64,000 nucleotides of DNA from CBDAPI01 sp965248635 (GTDB lineage Bacteria > Acidobacteriota > UBA6911 > RPQK01 > CBDAPI01). The notes under the pieces are model-generated. The model was not told the DNA's origin. It made no database searches and saw nothing but the letters and a program-made list of their open reading frames with translations. Position 1 is the first letter of the stretch; each line of letters opens with the position of its first letter. The stretch spans positions 1,922,001-1,986,000 of the forward strand of contig OZ252114.1 in NCBI GenBank assembly GCA_965248635.1, in the 5' to 3' direction. Both the position numbers and the translations under genes were made by a program. Of the stretch, positions 8,472 to 16,642 are shown piece after piece.

Positions 8472-8493
8472 AGGGGACTTGAAGATCGGGAAC

Positions 8494-8808
8494 TCAGTAT
8501 TTCAGTATGGGTTGATTGTCAGGAAGCGTAATGATCACGTCGCCGGGTCGGGCATAGTCGAGCTTCTCGCGCAGAATGCGCTCCAGCTCTGCCGGGTCAC
8601 TTTTCATTCTTTCGATTTGTTGAGCCTTCTGCCGGTTGATTTCACGCAACTGCTGGTTTTCAAGTTCCAGTTGCCCGAGTTCAATGCGGGTTCGATCCAA
8701 TTCTATGAAACCGCCCGAACTGTAGGTGAGCAGGTAGGCATATGAGAAAAGGCAGACGAAGAAGATGATGAGGAGAAGTTCACGACGTGCTTTTCGACTA
8801 AAATGCAT
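8494..8808 (-). CDS. Septum formation initiator, FtsB/DivIC family
   Basis: A 104-residue bitopic protein with a short cytoplasmic N-terminus, one membrane helix at about 11-31, and a coiled coil at about 38-75 (repeated L/I with Q/E/R) that in this family pairs with FtsL and FtsQ in the divisome. The tail 'LREKLDYARPGDVIITLP' is typical for FtsB/DivIC. The gene is divergent from cutA, with start codons only 13 bases apart. The usual neighbour eno is absent, so the family call rests on sequence only. Confidence 0.85.
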   Translation of the reverse strand: MHFSRKARRELLLIIFFVCLFSYAYLLTYSSGGFIELDRTRIELGQLELENQQLREINRQKAQQIERMKSDPAELERILREKLDYARPGDVIITLPDNQPILKY

Positions 8809-8820
8809 AGGGAGATTTCA

Positions 8821-9132
8821 ATGATGAGAATTGTGTTGTCGACCATCGATGATGCCCAAAAAGCCCGGGAGCTGGCAACTACTCTGGTGAACCGAAGACT
8901 GGCTGCATGCGTCAACATCATCCCCAGGGTCTGGTCAGTGTACCACTGGCAGGGGACTGTGGAAGAAGCTGTGGAAAACCTCTTGATCCTCAAGACCAGC
9001 GAAGGGCGGCTGGATGAGTTGGTGGATGGGTTGCGGGAGCTCCATCCCTATGATCTTCCGGAGATCATTGCCCTCCCGGTTGAGACCGGCCTGCCGGAGT
9101 ATCTGAGGTGGGTGGTGGAATCCACTTCGTGA
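8821..9132 (+). CDS. cutA: Divalent-cation tolerance protein CutA
   Basis: About 103 residues forming the ferredoxin-like CutA1 fold, a trimer linked to copper and other divalent metal tolerance whose exact biochemistry is unsettled. Conserved stretches are 'RRLAACVNIIP', 'SVYHWQGTVEEA' (E/W positions around the metal site), 'LLILKTS' and 'HPYDLPEIIALPV'. ATG 8821 is chosen because GGGAG lies eight bases upstream; an ATG at 8824 is equally possible. Its promoter region overlaps the start of ftsB on the other strand. Confidence 0.93.
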   Translation: MMRIVLSTIDDAQKARELATTLVNRRLAACVNIIPRVWSVYHWQGTVEEAVENLLILKTSEGRLDELVDGLRELHPYDLPEIIALPVETGLPEYLRWVVESTS

Positions 9133-9179
9133 TTCCACGTTCCATGTTCCACGGTCCAAGTTCCAAGTTCGTGGAACGT
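9133..9179. repeat. GTTCC-rich spacer array
   Basis: The gap between cutA and the SUMF1-like gene consists almost wholly of CACGTTCC, ATGTTCC, AGGTTCC-like units, ending in the inverse GTGGAACG. It is one of several such arrays in this window, all located between genes. Confidence 0.55.
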
Positions 9180-10022
9180 TCAGTAGGAGACACAGCGGAA
9201 TCCGACATCCTTGAAACGTTGGTTCTTGCCGGCTGACCGCAGACGGACTCCGACCAGGGCGGAGCGACTGCTCTCCAGAAAGGAGCCTCCGCGAATGATG
9301 GATTCGTCGGGCCGGTTGGAAACGGCGGATCGGGTGAACTCGCTGACATTGCCTCCCAGGTCGTAGACCTGAAAGGGAGAGAGGTCCTGTGCACGATCTC
9401 CCACGGGCTCGGCCTGGCCTGAGGCGTAGTTGATCATGCTCTTGGGAGGTGGCCTCTCTCCCCAAGGGAAGGCTCTCGCATCGGAAGCTCCGCGAGCCGC
9501 TTTTTCCCACTGAGTTTCAGAGGGAAGTTCGCCACCGATCCAGCGACAGTAAGCAGCAGCATCTGAAGCGGACACCCAGACGACCGGGAAATCGGCTCCC
9601 CAGTCGGGGTACTGCTCACCTTCCCAGTGCTGCAGAAAATCCCCGCAGACGGAGGACCTGTACGAGGCAGCCAGGAGAAAGCTCTTGAATTCCCGGTTGG
9701 TTACCTCGAAGCGACTTATGTAGAACTGATCCTCGAACTCGTCCCTGGGTGGGATCGTCAAACGCTCTCTCATGTGCTCGACCATCCCGGGGAAATTCAT
9801 ACTGGTCTGGCTGAGATAAAACTGGAACTGCTGCTCCGTAATCCCGAAATAGAAAGGCCCCTTCCGAATCTGGACCATGCTTTTCTTCGCGTCCGGGGGG
9901 GCTTCGGGGGAGGGTTGACTCTCCTTTTCGGTTGCGGGTCTGTTCACCGGGAGGGTTCCACAGGCCATCACCGTCAGAAGCGTGAGAACAAGAGGCTTGC
10001 AGCTTCTCAACCAGATCATCAT
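9180..10022 (-). CDS. SUMF1/formylglycine-generating-enzyme-fold lipoprotein
   Basis: About 280 residues. The N-terminus (MMIWLRSCK, a hydrophobic core, then LTVMAC) is a lipoprotein signal with the lipidated Cys near 21, so the domain faces the periplasm or outer membrane. The body is a SUMF1 domain: 'RFEVTNREFKSFL', 'PVVWVSASDAAAYCRWIGG', 'ELPSETQWEKAARG', 'FPWG', 'VYDLGGNVSEF', 'IIRGGSF' and a terminal 'GFRCV'. The paired active-site cysteines of true sulfatase-activating enzymes are not present before the final RxxGFR block, so it is probably non-catalytic or does a different job. An alternative TTG start lies at 10046. Confidence 0.85.
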   Translation of the reverse strand: MMIWLRSCKPLVLTLLTVMACGTLPVNRPATEKESQPSPEAPPDAKKSMVQIRKGPFYFGITEQQFQFYLSQTSMNFPGMVEHMRERLTIPPRDEFEDQFYISRFEVTNREFKSFLLAASYRSSVCGDFLQHWEGEQYPDWGADFPVVWVSASDAAAYCRWIGGELPSETQWEKAARGASDARAFPWGERPPPKSMINYASGQAEPVGDRAQDLSPFQVYDLGGNVSEFTRSAVSNRPDESIIRGGSFLESSRSALVGVRLRSAGKNQRFKDVGFRCVSY

Positions 10023-10171
10023 TCGAGTTGGCCAGACGGTTCTCAAGTTCCTGTAGAAACGGGGTTCGGGAGGTGGTAGCGGGGTACACTTACCGCTCCG
10101 GTCGTCGGGTCTGGTTCCTGGCCGGCGTGGATTGCGTCAGTCGAAAACCCCATAGGGGGGTTGGGCGGTGT

Positions 10172-10366
10172 TCAGGATTTGGTTTCGTCGTGCTTGTTCT
10201 TGGCAGAGCCCTCGCCGTCACGCACGGAACTCTTGAAATTCCTGATGCCCTCTCCGAGCCCTTTACCTAGCTGAGGAAGCCGGCTCGCTCCGAAGATGAC
10301 GATCACGATCAACAGGATGATACCCAGTTCAGGCAGTCCCAAACCGCCGATCAAAATCAGATCCAT
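10172..10366 (-). CDS. tatA: Twin-arginine translocase subunit TatA/TatE
   Basis: A 64-residue protein with a very short N-terminus, one membrane helix ('LPELGIILLIVIVIFGASRL', about 11-30), the conserved 'FGASRLPQLGKGLGEGIRNFK' hinge and amphipathic helix, and a charged tail. This is the TatA pore component that exports folded proteins. ATG 10366 is supported by GGGAGGGAA eleven bases upstream. It lies downstream of selB on the same strand; tatB and tatC are not in the window. Likely clients include the RR-signal proteins at 24.7 kb and 27.4 kb. Confidence 0.93.
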   Translation of the reverse strand: MDLILIGGLGLPELGIILLIVIVIFGASRLPQLGKGLGEGIRNFKSSVRDGEGSAKNKHDETKS

Positions 10367-10397
10367 AAGATATTCCCTCCCGGCCATGTTAACACAC

Positions 10398-10522
10398 GTT
10401 CCTCGTTCCTCGTTGTTGGTGTCGCGCCGCGGATCGGTCGAAGATGACGGAGGTCTCGCCGCTAATCCCGACACCATTTGCCCGGCCACTGCTTCCCCAC
10501 AAGGAACGAGGAACGAGGAACG
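10398..10522. repeat. Inverted pair of GTTCCTC arrays between selB and tatA
   Basis: CGTTCCTC units at 10398-10415 have an exact 18-base inverse at 10505-10522 (AACGAGGAACG...). Just inside these lies a second inverted pair, GGTGTCG against CGACACC. The 125-base block fills the gap after the selB stop codon and could form a large stem-loop. No open reading frame or T-run is present. Confidence 0.65.
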
Positions 10523-10523
10523 A

Positions 10524-12446
10524 TCAAAGTACGACCCGTCGATCCCCCTCCCGCCGGGTGACCCTGCTCTTGTCCAGGTATTCCAGGAAGGGGATGGCCA
10601 CTTTGCGCGTGAGTCCGAAAAGATTCTTGAAGTCGGCAACGGAGAAGGAAGTGCCCGAAGCGTAGGCTTCGAGGAGGCCGGTCTTCAACTGACTGACCTG
10701 CGTGCTGGTCATGAAAAGACTCTCCGAGATGCGTACGATCCGTCCCTGGTGGATGAGAAAGAAGAAAACATCATTGATGTCTTTTGCTTTCCGGCCCAGT
10801 TGAGCGGCGAGCTCCTCCACCCTGAGAGCCGAGTGGGAGCCGGCGTCGAGAGTTGCGAGAATCCGTTCCTGCAGCCGTTCCTGATCCGGAGTCAGGGTCG
10901 CTCTGTGTTCAGCATGTGACACGGTGTGAGCACTGGCTCGAATGCGCGACTCCGTCTCCAAATCCTGCAGCACTGGATTGAAGTAGCTGTTGGGAGCCCA
11001 GCTCATGAACCGCTCTTTCAGTTCCTCCCTGGGAATCCCGTCAAGGAGTGGATTCTGGCCGTGAAACCGCCGGGTGTGGTCCACGATCCGATCTTTCAGT
11101 TCCGCCAGGGAGTCGTCAGCCACGACAAGATCGGCTGCCTCAAACCGGGTGAGCCCTGAAGCGGACTGGAGCAACTCCTGAATGGCGTCTTCGGTCAGTC
11201 CGGTGCGGGCCTGCAGTTCTGACAGTGAGGCTCCCCGAAAGCCCCCCCTCCTGACGTAGTACTCAATGGACCTCGGCAGTCGATCGTCGCGGTTGCAGGC
11301 CCAGGCCTCCTGCAGCTCGAGCAGGCCTGGAGAGGCCCTCTCGAGATCTCTTCGTCTGCGCTTCTGTGCCCGGCTGTCAAGGACGGTCCCCCCTCCAATC
11401 GTTGTCAGAGGCGAATAGCGTCTGATGATAAAGCGATCACCCGCACAGGCAATCACGGGTGCTTCCAACCGCAGTTGCACCAGCCCGGTCTGGCCCGGTC
11501 CCAGGTCTTTCCTGGCGATTGGGTAAACTCGACCGATCACTTCAGTGCTGCCGTGATGAAAGCGAACCGGCGTTCGCGGGCGGAGCGGTGCAGGGGCGGA
11601 GGCAAGGAGCTCCAGGGCGCCATCGAGAATGAAAGAGGAGCGGAAAACCCCCGGCGAGCCCAGCACCATTCCTCGCTGCAGCTTGCCTTTGTCCATTCCC
11701 GTGAGGTTGAGAGCAGTTCGCTGGTGGACTGTGGCCTCTCCAGCAGGACGACCATAGATCTGCAGGTTTCTCACGCGCCCCTGTGAGCGCGACGGATAGG
11801 CCTGTACTTTGTCTTCTTTTCGAATCGTTCCCTGCCAGGTGGTGCCGGTCACGACGGTACCGAATCCCCTGAGTGTGAAAACTCGGTCGACAGGCAGCCG
11901 GAATTGGTGCCGGAACTGAAGATCGCTGTCCAGGTCGAGCTCGGTAAGTTGCTTTTCTAGGAGGGCCCTCAGCCGGTCCATTCCGCGGCCCGAGTGGCTG
12001 TCGACGGAGGTCATGGGTGCATTCTCGAGAATCGTTCCTCGCAGCAGTTCGGCTACTTCTTCCTTGACCAGCTCAATGAACTCAGGGTCCACCAGGTCCC
12101 TTTTGGTAATGACCACAATCCCGTGCCCGATTCCCAGCAGGCGGCAGATCTCGAAGTGCTCACGGGTCTGCGGCATGATCGATTCGTCAGCCGCTACAAC
12201 CAGGAGGACGAACTGGATCCCGCCGACACCCGCCAGCATATTCTTCACGAACCTCTCGTGTCCCGGAACGTCGATAAAGCCGACCTGGAACGGTCCGATT
12301 CGTGCGTGAGCAAAACCAAGATCAATGGTGATGCCGCGCTGCTGTTCTTCCTTGAGGCGATCGGCGTTGATTCCCGTCAGGGCCTGAACGAGACGAGTTT
12401 TGCCGTGGTCGATGTGACCTGCGGTGCCGATGATCAAATGTTGCAT
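10524..12446 (-). CDS. selB: Selenocysteine-specific elongation factor SelB
   Basis: A 640-residue GTPase that delivers Sec-tRNA to UGA codons followed by a SECIS hairpin. The G domain has 'GHIDHGKT' at 10-17, 'GITIDLGFA' in switch I, 'DVPGHE' and 'TKRD'. EF-Tu-like domains II-III follow (about 176-360, e.g. 'TLRGFGTVVTGT'), then an extended winged-helix tail (about 380-640) that reads the SECIS, which EF-Tu lacks. ATG 12446 begins directly with 'MQHLIIGTAGHIDHGK'; a TTG ten codons earlier is less likely. selA, selD and selC are not in the window. Confidence 0.95.
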   Translation of the reverse strand: MQHLIIGTAGHIDHGKTRLVQALTGINADRLKEEQQRGITIDLGFAHARIGPFQVGFIDVPGHERFVKNMLAGVGGIQFVLLVVAADESIMPQTREHFEICRLLGIGHGIVVITKRDLVDPEFIELVKEEVAELLRGTILENAPMTSVDSHSGRGMDRLRALLEKQLTELDLDSDLQFRHQFRLPVDRVFTLRGFGTVVTGTTWQGTIRKEDKVQAYPSRSQGRVRNLQIYGRPAGEATVHQRTALNLTGMDKGKLQRGMVLGSPGVFRSSFILDGALELLASAPAPLRPRTPVRFHHGSTEVIGRVYPIARKDLGPGQTGLVQLRLEAPVIACAGDRFIIRRYSPLTTIGGGTVLDSRAQKRRRRDLERASPGLLELQEAWACNRDDRLPRSIEYYVRRGGFRGASLSELQARTGLTEDAIQELLQSASGLTRFEAADLVVADDSLAELKDRIVDHTRRFHGQNPLLDGIPREELKERFMSWAPNSYFNPVLQDLETESRIRASAHTVSHAEHRATLTPDQERLQERILATLDAGSHSALRVEELAAQLGRKAKDINDVFFFLIHQGRIVRISESLFMTSTQVSQLKTGLLEAYASGTSFSVADFKNLFGLTRKVAIPFLEYLDKSRVTRREGDRRVVL

Positions 12447-12613
12447 GGCCGTTTCAGCGGAGGAGTATACCTGCAACCGACTGCCGGGGACGACCCACTG
12501 CTGGTTCTTCGACCGGTTGTCATGTTTCTCCGGCGGCCGTTTGCGTTATGGGTACAGTTCCTGCGGAGTGTGGGAGGCCCCTCCCACTTTCATGAGCGCG
12601 CAATCTGGAGACT

Positions 12614-12645
12614 TTGACACCGTCCGGGCCGGCCGGTGGTAGAAT
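12614..12645 (+). promoter_or_regulatory. Putative sigma-70 promoter of the ffh operon
   Basis: TTGACA at 12614-12619 and TGGTAGAAT (extended -10, TAGAAT at 12640-12645) lie 20 bases apart, a little longer than ideal, and about 30 bases upstream of ffh. The same TGGTAGAAT block precedes pyrR. Confidence 0.45.
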
Positions 12646-12677
12646 GCTGGGCTTCTAGACTAGTGTAAGGACAGATC

Positions 12678-14009
12678 ATGTTTGAAAGCCTGTCAGATCG
12701 AATTCAGGGGGTTCTGAAGAACCTCCGCAATGAAGGGCGCATCAGCGAATCGCATATCGACCAGAGCATGCGCGAGATTCGGATTGCGCTGCTCGAAGCA
12801 GATGTAAACTTCAAGGTTGCCAGAGAGTTCATCCAGAAGGTTCGGGGCAAGGCACTTGGAGAAGAGGTTCTAAAAAGCCTGACTCCCGGTCATCAGGTCG
12901 TGAAGGTCGTCCGTGACGAACTCGTCGAACTCCTGGGTGGTAGTTCGTCGCGTGTAGAGTTCGGACCGGCCCGGCCATCCACGTTCATGCTGGTCGGACT
13001 ACAGGGCAGCGGCAAGACGACGACAGCGGGCAAGCTGGGTCTGTGGCTTCGAAACCAGGGTCGGCGCCCGCTTCTCGTCTCAACCGATGTCTCCCGCCCG
13101 GCGGCAATCGAGCAGCTCCAGGTGATCGGGGATGCCATTGAGATCCCTGTTTTCTCGGATTCCAGTCGCGATGCTCTGGACCTGGCTCGCAAGGCCCATT
13201 TCCACTGTCGCAAAGGTGGATTCGACGTTCTACTCGTGGATACAGCCGGGCGCCTTCACATTGATGAGGAGCTGATGGCCGAACTGGAAGAGATGCAGGC
13301 GCAGTTGCAGCCGATCGAGACCCTGCTGGTTGCGGATGCCATGACCGGCCAGGATGCAGTGATCTCGGGCCAGCGGTTCGACGAACGAGTAGGACTGACG
13401 GGTGTGATTCTCACCAAGCTTGACGGCGATGCCCGGGGCGGGGCTGCTCTGTCGATCCGGTCCGTGACCGGGAAGCCAATCAAGTTCGTGGGGGTTGGCG
13501 AAAAATACGACGCTCTGGAAGCCTTTCATCCGGACCGGATGGCCAGTCGCATTCTGGGAATGGGCGACGTCTTGAGCCTCATCGAAAGAGCCGAACAAGT
13601 GGTGGATGAGGAGCAGGCCGAGGACATGATCCGGAAGATTCGACAAAACGAGTTCACGCTAGAGGATTTCCTGGGCCAGTTTCGGCAGTTGCGGCAACTC
13701 GGGCCCCTGGATCAGCTCCTCGGACTTCTGCCCAAGACCGGTCCCTTGAAGGGGCTCGACAATCTGCAGGTTGACGAAAAGCGGCTCGGTCATCTGGAAG
13801 CCATCATTTGCTCCATGACTCCCCGCGAGCGCCTCAATTACAAGATCATCAAAGGTTCCCGGCGAAAGCGTATCGCCCGGGGCAGCGGGCGGCCGGTCTC
13901 AGAAGTAAATCGGTTGCTGAAACAGTATGTGCAAACCCGAAAACTCATGAAAAAGGCCAGTAAAGGCTTATTTGGTAAGAAGTTACCGAACCTCGGTTTT
14001 CCTTCGTGA
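12678..14009 (+). CDS. ffh: Signal recognition particle GTPase Ffh
   Basis: A 443-residue protein with the NG GTPase domain and C-terminal M domain. The P-loop 'GLQGSGKTTTAGKLG' is near residue 107, 'DVSRPAA' and 'DTAGRLHIDEELM' are the G2/G3 regions, and 'TKLDGDARGG' the guanine-specificity loop. The M domain (about 300-443) includes the 'SGRPVSEVNRLLKQY' RNA-binding helix. It binds signal peptides on ribosomes and docks to FtsY. It heads the ffh-rpsP-khpA-rimM-trmD-rplS run, a widely conserved order. The RBS is TAAGGAC. Confidence 0.97.
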   Translation: MFESLSDRIQGVLKNLRNEGRISESHIDQSMREIRIALLEADVNFKVAREFIQKVRGKALGEEVLKSLTPGHQVVKVVRDELVELLGGSSSRVEFGPARPSTFMLVGLQGSGKTTTAGKLGLWLRNQGRRPLLVSTDVSRPAAIEQLQVIGDAIEIPVFSDSSRDALDLARKAHFHCRKGGFDVLLVDTAGRLHIDEELMAELEEMQAQLQPIETLLVADAMTGQDAVISGQRFDERVGLTGVILTKLDGDARGGAALSIRSVTGKPIKFVGVGEKYDALEAFHPDRMASRILGMGDVLSLIERAEQVVDEEQAEDMIRKIRQNEFTLEDFLGQFRQLRQLGPLDQLLGLLPKTGPLKGLDNLQVDEKRLGHLEAIICSMTPRERLNYKIIKGSRRKRIARGSGRPVSEVNRLLKQYVQTRKLMKKASKGLFGKKLPNLGFPS

Positions 14010-14055
14010 GGAGAACTCTGTTAGAATTGTTAATTAATTTTCCGGAGGACAACTT

Positions 14056-14325
14056 TTGCTTCGAATTCGACTAAGTCGGCATGGAGCCAAAAAGGATCCA
14101 CATTATCGTGTGGTCGTTACCGATAAGAGAAGTCCACGTGACGGCCGCTTTGTGGAGGTTGTAGGTTATTACAATCCAGCCTTAAAGCCTGTTCGCCTGC
14201 ATTTAGACCTGGAAAGAGTTGATCACTGGGTCGGTCAGGGGGCACAGCCTTCTGCGACGGTCCAAAGTTTGGTGAATCGGGTCAGGGAGGAGTCCCAACC
14301 TGAGCCCGAAGCACAGGAAGCTTGA
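14056..14325 (+). CDS. rpsP: 30S ribosomal protein bS16
   Basis: An 89-residue protein starting 'MLRIRLSRHGAKKDPHYRVVV', with 'SPRDGRFVEVVGYYNP' in the middle, as in bS16, which binds 16S rRNA early in 30S assembly. The start is TTG with a strong GGAGGAC eight bases upstream; rpsP often uses weak starts. The ffh-rpsP gap holds TAGAAT and an AT-rich stretch that may be an internal promoter. Confidence 0.96.
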   Translation: MLRIRLSRHGAKKDPHYRVVVTDKRSPRDGRFVEVVGYYNPALKPVRLHLDLERVDHWVGQGAQPSATVQSLVNRVREESQPEPEAQEA

Positions 14326-14416
14326 AGTCTTCATCCCTTCTCCAAGCTAACATCTGAGGAGCGCCGGATCAGAAGCCGAGGAACCTGGCCCCAACCCTAC
14401 TCGCTGGAGGTGCCCG

Positions 14417-14647
14417 ATGAAAGAGCTAGTAGAACAGATCGCCAAGGCTTTGGTAGACAAACCGGATGCTGTGAGTGTCACCGAGGTGGTAGGAGAACAG
14501 ACGACCGTACTAGAACTGAGAGTGGACCAGACCGATCTCGGCAAAGTGATTGGGAAACAAGGGCGTACCGCAAGAGCTATTCGGACGCTGCTGGGGGCGG
14601 CAGGCATGAAGCTGCGGAAGCGTTTTCTACTGGAGATTCTTGAGTAG
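14417..14647 (+). CDS. khpA: KH-domain RNA-binding protein KhpA
   Basis: A 76-residue single KH domain with the RNA-binding GxxG loop as 'VIGKQGRTARAIRTLL' (about 44-59). The family (KhpA/YlqC) pairs with KhpB/Jag and affects cell elongation, division and sRNA-mRNA contacts in Gram-positives; its role here is unproven. It lies between rpsP and rimM, the standard place, and its TAG is followed at once by the TTG start of rimM. Confidence 0.92.
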   Translation: MKELVEQIAKALVDKPDAVSVTEVVGEQTTVLELRVDQTDLGKVIGKQGRTARAIRTLLGAAGMKLRKRFLLEILE

Positions 14648-15205
14648 TTGGATGAGTTCATAACCATCGCCAGGATCACCAGGCCCCGTGGTGTCAGAGG
14701 AGAAGTCACAGCTCAAGTACTGACCGACTTTCCCGAACGGTTCTGCAAGGTCAGCCGAGTTCGCCTGCTCTGCGATGAGAAGATTCAATGGGCGGAAGTG
14801 GAGAGCTTCCGGCTCCGCCAGAACCGTGTCATCCTGAAATTCCTTGGATTCGAAAGCCCGGGTGAGGCCTCTTCGCTTGCCGGCTCTGAAGTCCAGGTTC
14901 CTGAAGAGGAGGCGGTCGAACTACCCCCTGGAGTCTATTTTCATTTCCAACTGATGGGCTGCGATGTTTCTGAAGGTAGAAGATCACTGGGTCGGGTCGT
15001 TGAGATCTTGGAAACAGGCGCGAGTACGAATCTGCTAGTGAGGACCAGCGAAGGAGCGGATTTCATGATTCCGCTGGCTCAGCAGTTCGTGCGCAGTGTG
15101 GATTTGACAAGCTCTTGCATCCAGGTGGAGTTGCCTGAGGGACTTCTCGAACTCGCCCTCCACCCTTCCCAGAAGAGAAAGCGGCGAGGCCGCCCAGATC
15201 GTTGA
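14648..15205 (+). CDS. rimM: Ribosome maturation factor RimM
   Basis: A 185-residue two-domain protein: an N-terminal beta barrel with 'ARITRPRGVRGEVTAQVLTD' and a C-terminal PRC-barrel with 'LMGCDVSEGRRSLGRVVEIL' and 'FMIPLAQQFV'. It binds uS19 and helps 30S head maturation. The start is TTG immediately after the khpA stop codon, so translation is coupled. The tail is Lys/Arg-rich. Confidence 0.93.
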   Translation: MDEFITIARITRPRGVRGEVTAQVLTDFPERFCKVSRVRLLCDEKIQWAEVESFRLRQNRVILKFLGFESPGEASSLAGSEVQVPEEEAVELPPGVYFHFQLMGCDVSEGRRSLGRVVEILETGASTNLLVRTSEGADFMIPLAQQFVRSVDLTSSCIQVELPEGLLELALHPSQKRKRRGRPDR

Positions 15206-15243
15206 AGGTTGCAGGTTTTTCAATTTTCAATTCCGAGTGACTC

Positions 15244-15948
15244 ATGCGAATCGAAATTCTGACCATCTTCCCTAACCTGTTCGAATCGGCGTTCCGAGGG
15301 GGCATTATCCAGCAGGCAACCAGGAAGGAGTTGGTCCAGATCGAGATCACAGACCTGAGAGACTTTACTACCGATCGACACAGAACAGTCGATGATCGGC
15401 CCTATGGCGGAGGCGGGGGGATGGTGATGAAGCCGGAGCCGATCTTCGGGGCGGTGGAGGCCTCGAAGAGACGAATTGGAAAGCAGGTTCATGTGGTGCT
15501 CCTCTCTCCTCAGGGCGAGAGGCTGGACCAGTCCGCCGCAAAAAGGCTCACAAAACACCAGCATGTTCTTCTCATCTGCGGCCGCTATGAAGGGGTCGAT
15601 CAACGTGTAGCGGATCATCTGGTGGATGAGGAGATCTCGATTGGCGACTATGTTCTGAGCGGTGGAGAGTTTGCCGCAATGGTTGTTACAGATGCCGTTT
15701 GCCGCCTGATCCCGGGAGTTCTGGGCAACGTCGATTCGGTCCTGGAAGACTCTTTCATGTACGGACAACTGGACTATCCGCAGTACACTCGTCCGGCCGA
15801 CTTTCGTGGTTGGAGAGTTCCACCTGTGTTATCGTGTGGCGACCACGGCCAGATTCGGAGATGGAGAGAGGAACAGGCGTACCATAGAACTCGGACCAGA
15901 AGACCGGATCTCCTGGCCAATTCTCTGCAACCGGGTGAGGATGACTAA
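15244..15948 (+). CDS. trmD: tRNA (guanine37-N1)-methyltransferase TrmD
   Basis: A 234-residue SPOUT methyltransferase that makes m1G37 in tRNAs and prevents +1 frameshifting. Diagnostic stretches: 'MRIEILTIFPNLFESAF', 'DDRPYGGGGGMVMKPEPI', the trefoil-knot SAM site 'LLICGRYEGVDQRVADHLVDEE' and 'IGDYVLSGGEFAAMVV'. Gene order and length are normal. A short AT-rich spacer separates it from rimM. Confidence 0.97.
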   Translation: MRIEILTIFPNLFESAFRGGIIQQATRKELVQIEITDLRDFTTDRHRTVDDRPYGGGGGMVMKPEPIFGAVEASKRRIGKQVHVVLLSPQGERLDQSAAKRLTKHQHVLLICGRYEGVDQRVADHLVDEEISIGDYVLSGGEFAAMVVTDAVCRLIPGVLGNVDSVLEDSFMYGQLDYPQYTRPADFRGWRVPPVLSCGDHGQIRRWREEQAYHRTRTRRPDLLANSLQPGEDD

Positions 15949-15969
15949 AGAGAGCCCAGGAACTCAGTA

Positions 15970-16311
15970 ATGAACATCATAGACGAGATTGAAAAGGAAC
16001 AAATGGAGCGTGAACTCTCAGAGTTCACGCCTGGAGATACGGTTCGGGTGAACGTCAGGATCAAGGAGGGCGGGAAAGAAAGGATTCAGGTCTTCGAAGG
16101 AGTCGTCATCCGGATCAGGAACAGGGGGGTCCGTTCCACGTGTACGGTTCGGAAGATTTCCTTTGGGTATGGAGTTGAGAGGATTTTTCCGCTTTACTCC
16201 CCAAACATCCAGAGCATCGAGCGAGTGAAGAAAGGGAAGGTTCGCCGCGCCAAGTTGTATTACCTCCGCCAACGAAGGGGCAAAGCCGCCAGGATCAAGG
16301 AGATTCGGTAG
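15970..16311 (+). CDS. rplS: 50S ribosomal protein bL19
   Basis: A 113-residue protein with 'FTPGDTVRVNVRIKEGGKERIQVFEGVVI' and 'RKISFGYGVERIFPLYSPNI', typical of bL19 at the 30S-50S interface. It closes the conserved trmD-rplS pair. I see no hairpin plus T-run after it, so transcription may continue into the next small membrane gene. Confidence 0.96.
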   Translation: MNIIDEIEKEQMERELSEFTPGDTVRVNVRIKEGGKERIQVFEGVVIRIRNRGVRSTCTVRKISFGYGVERIFPLYSPNIQSIERVKKGKVRRAKLYYLRQRRGKAARIKEIR

Positions 16312-16356
16312 ACCTCTGTTCCGCCTGTGCTCCGCGTCCCATGAGGGCCTTGCGGG

Positions 16357-16614
16357 ATGATGATCGCGAAAGCCCTGTTCTTCCTCTACGTCCTTTACTG
16401 CTTCGAGGTCGGAGTGTTTCTGCTCATCTTTCCCTGGTCCAGCATCTGGGACCAGAACTCCCTTTTGAGCCACTATCCGGACTTGAAGCTGATCATTCTG
16501 AACAACTTTTTTCGCGGTGCGGTCTCCGGTCTGGGGCTCGCCAATCTGCTTCTGGGTTTCTGGGAAGTTGCTCGCTTTAATGGATACTTTAGAAAAGCGG
16601 CGGACCGGGCCTAG
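16357..16614 (+). CDS. Small conserved-looking membrane protein
   Basis: An 85-residue protein not assigned to a named family. The N-terminal helix (about 5-26) is rich in aromatics, 'IFPWSSIWDQNSLL' follows, then a second hydrophobic stretch at about 53-70 ('FRGAVSGLGLANLLLGFWE') and a charged tail. Both ends probably face the same side. It starts with two adjacent ATG codons 45 bases after rplS on the same strand. Confidence 0.7.
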   Translation: MMIAKALFFLYVLYCFEVGVFLLIFPWSSIWDQNSLLSHYPDLKLIILNNFFRGAVSGLGLANLLLGFWEVARFNGYFRKAADRA

Positions 16615-16642
16615 CAGTCCGTGGGACTTCCGCCACGGCCTA

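Noticed and set aside
12570..12587. GTGGGAGG-CC-CCTCCCAC inverted repeat before ffh
   Set aside because: The two-base loop cannot form in RNA and there is no T-run. It may be a loop-less relic of the hairpin family, but the core loop is absent.
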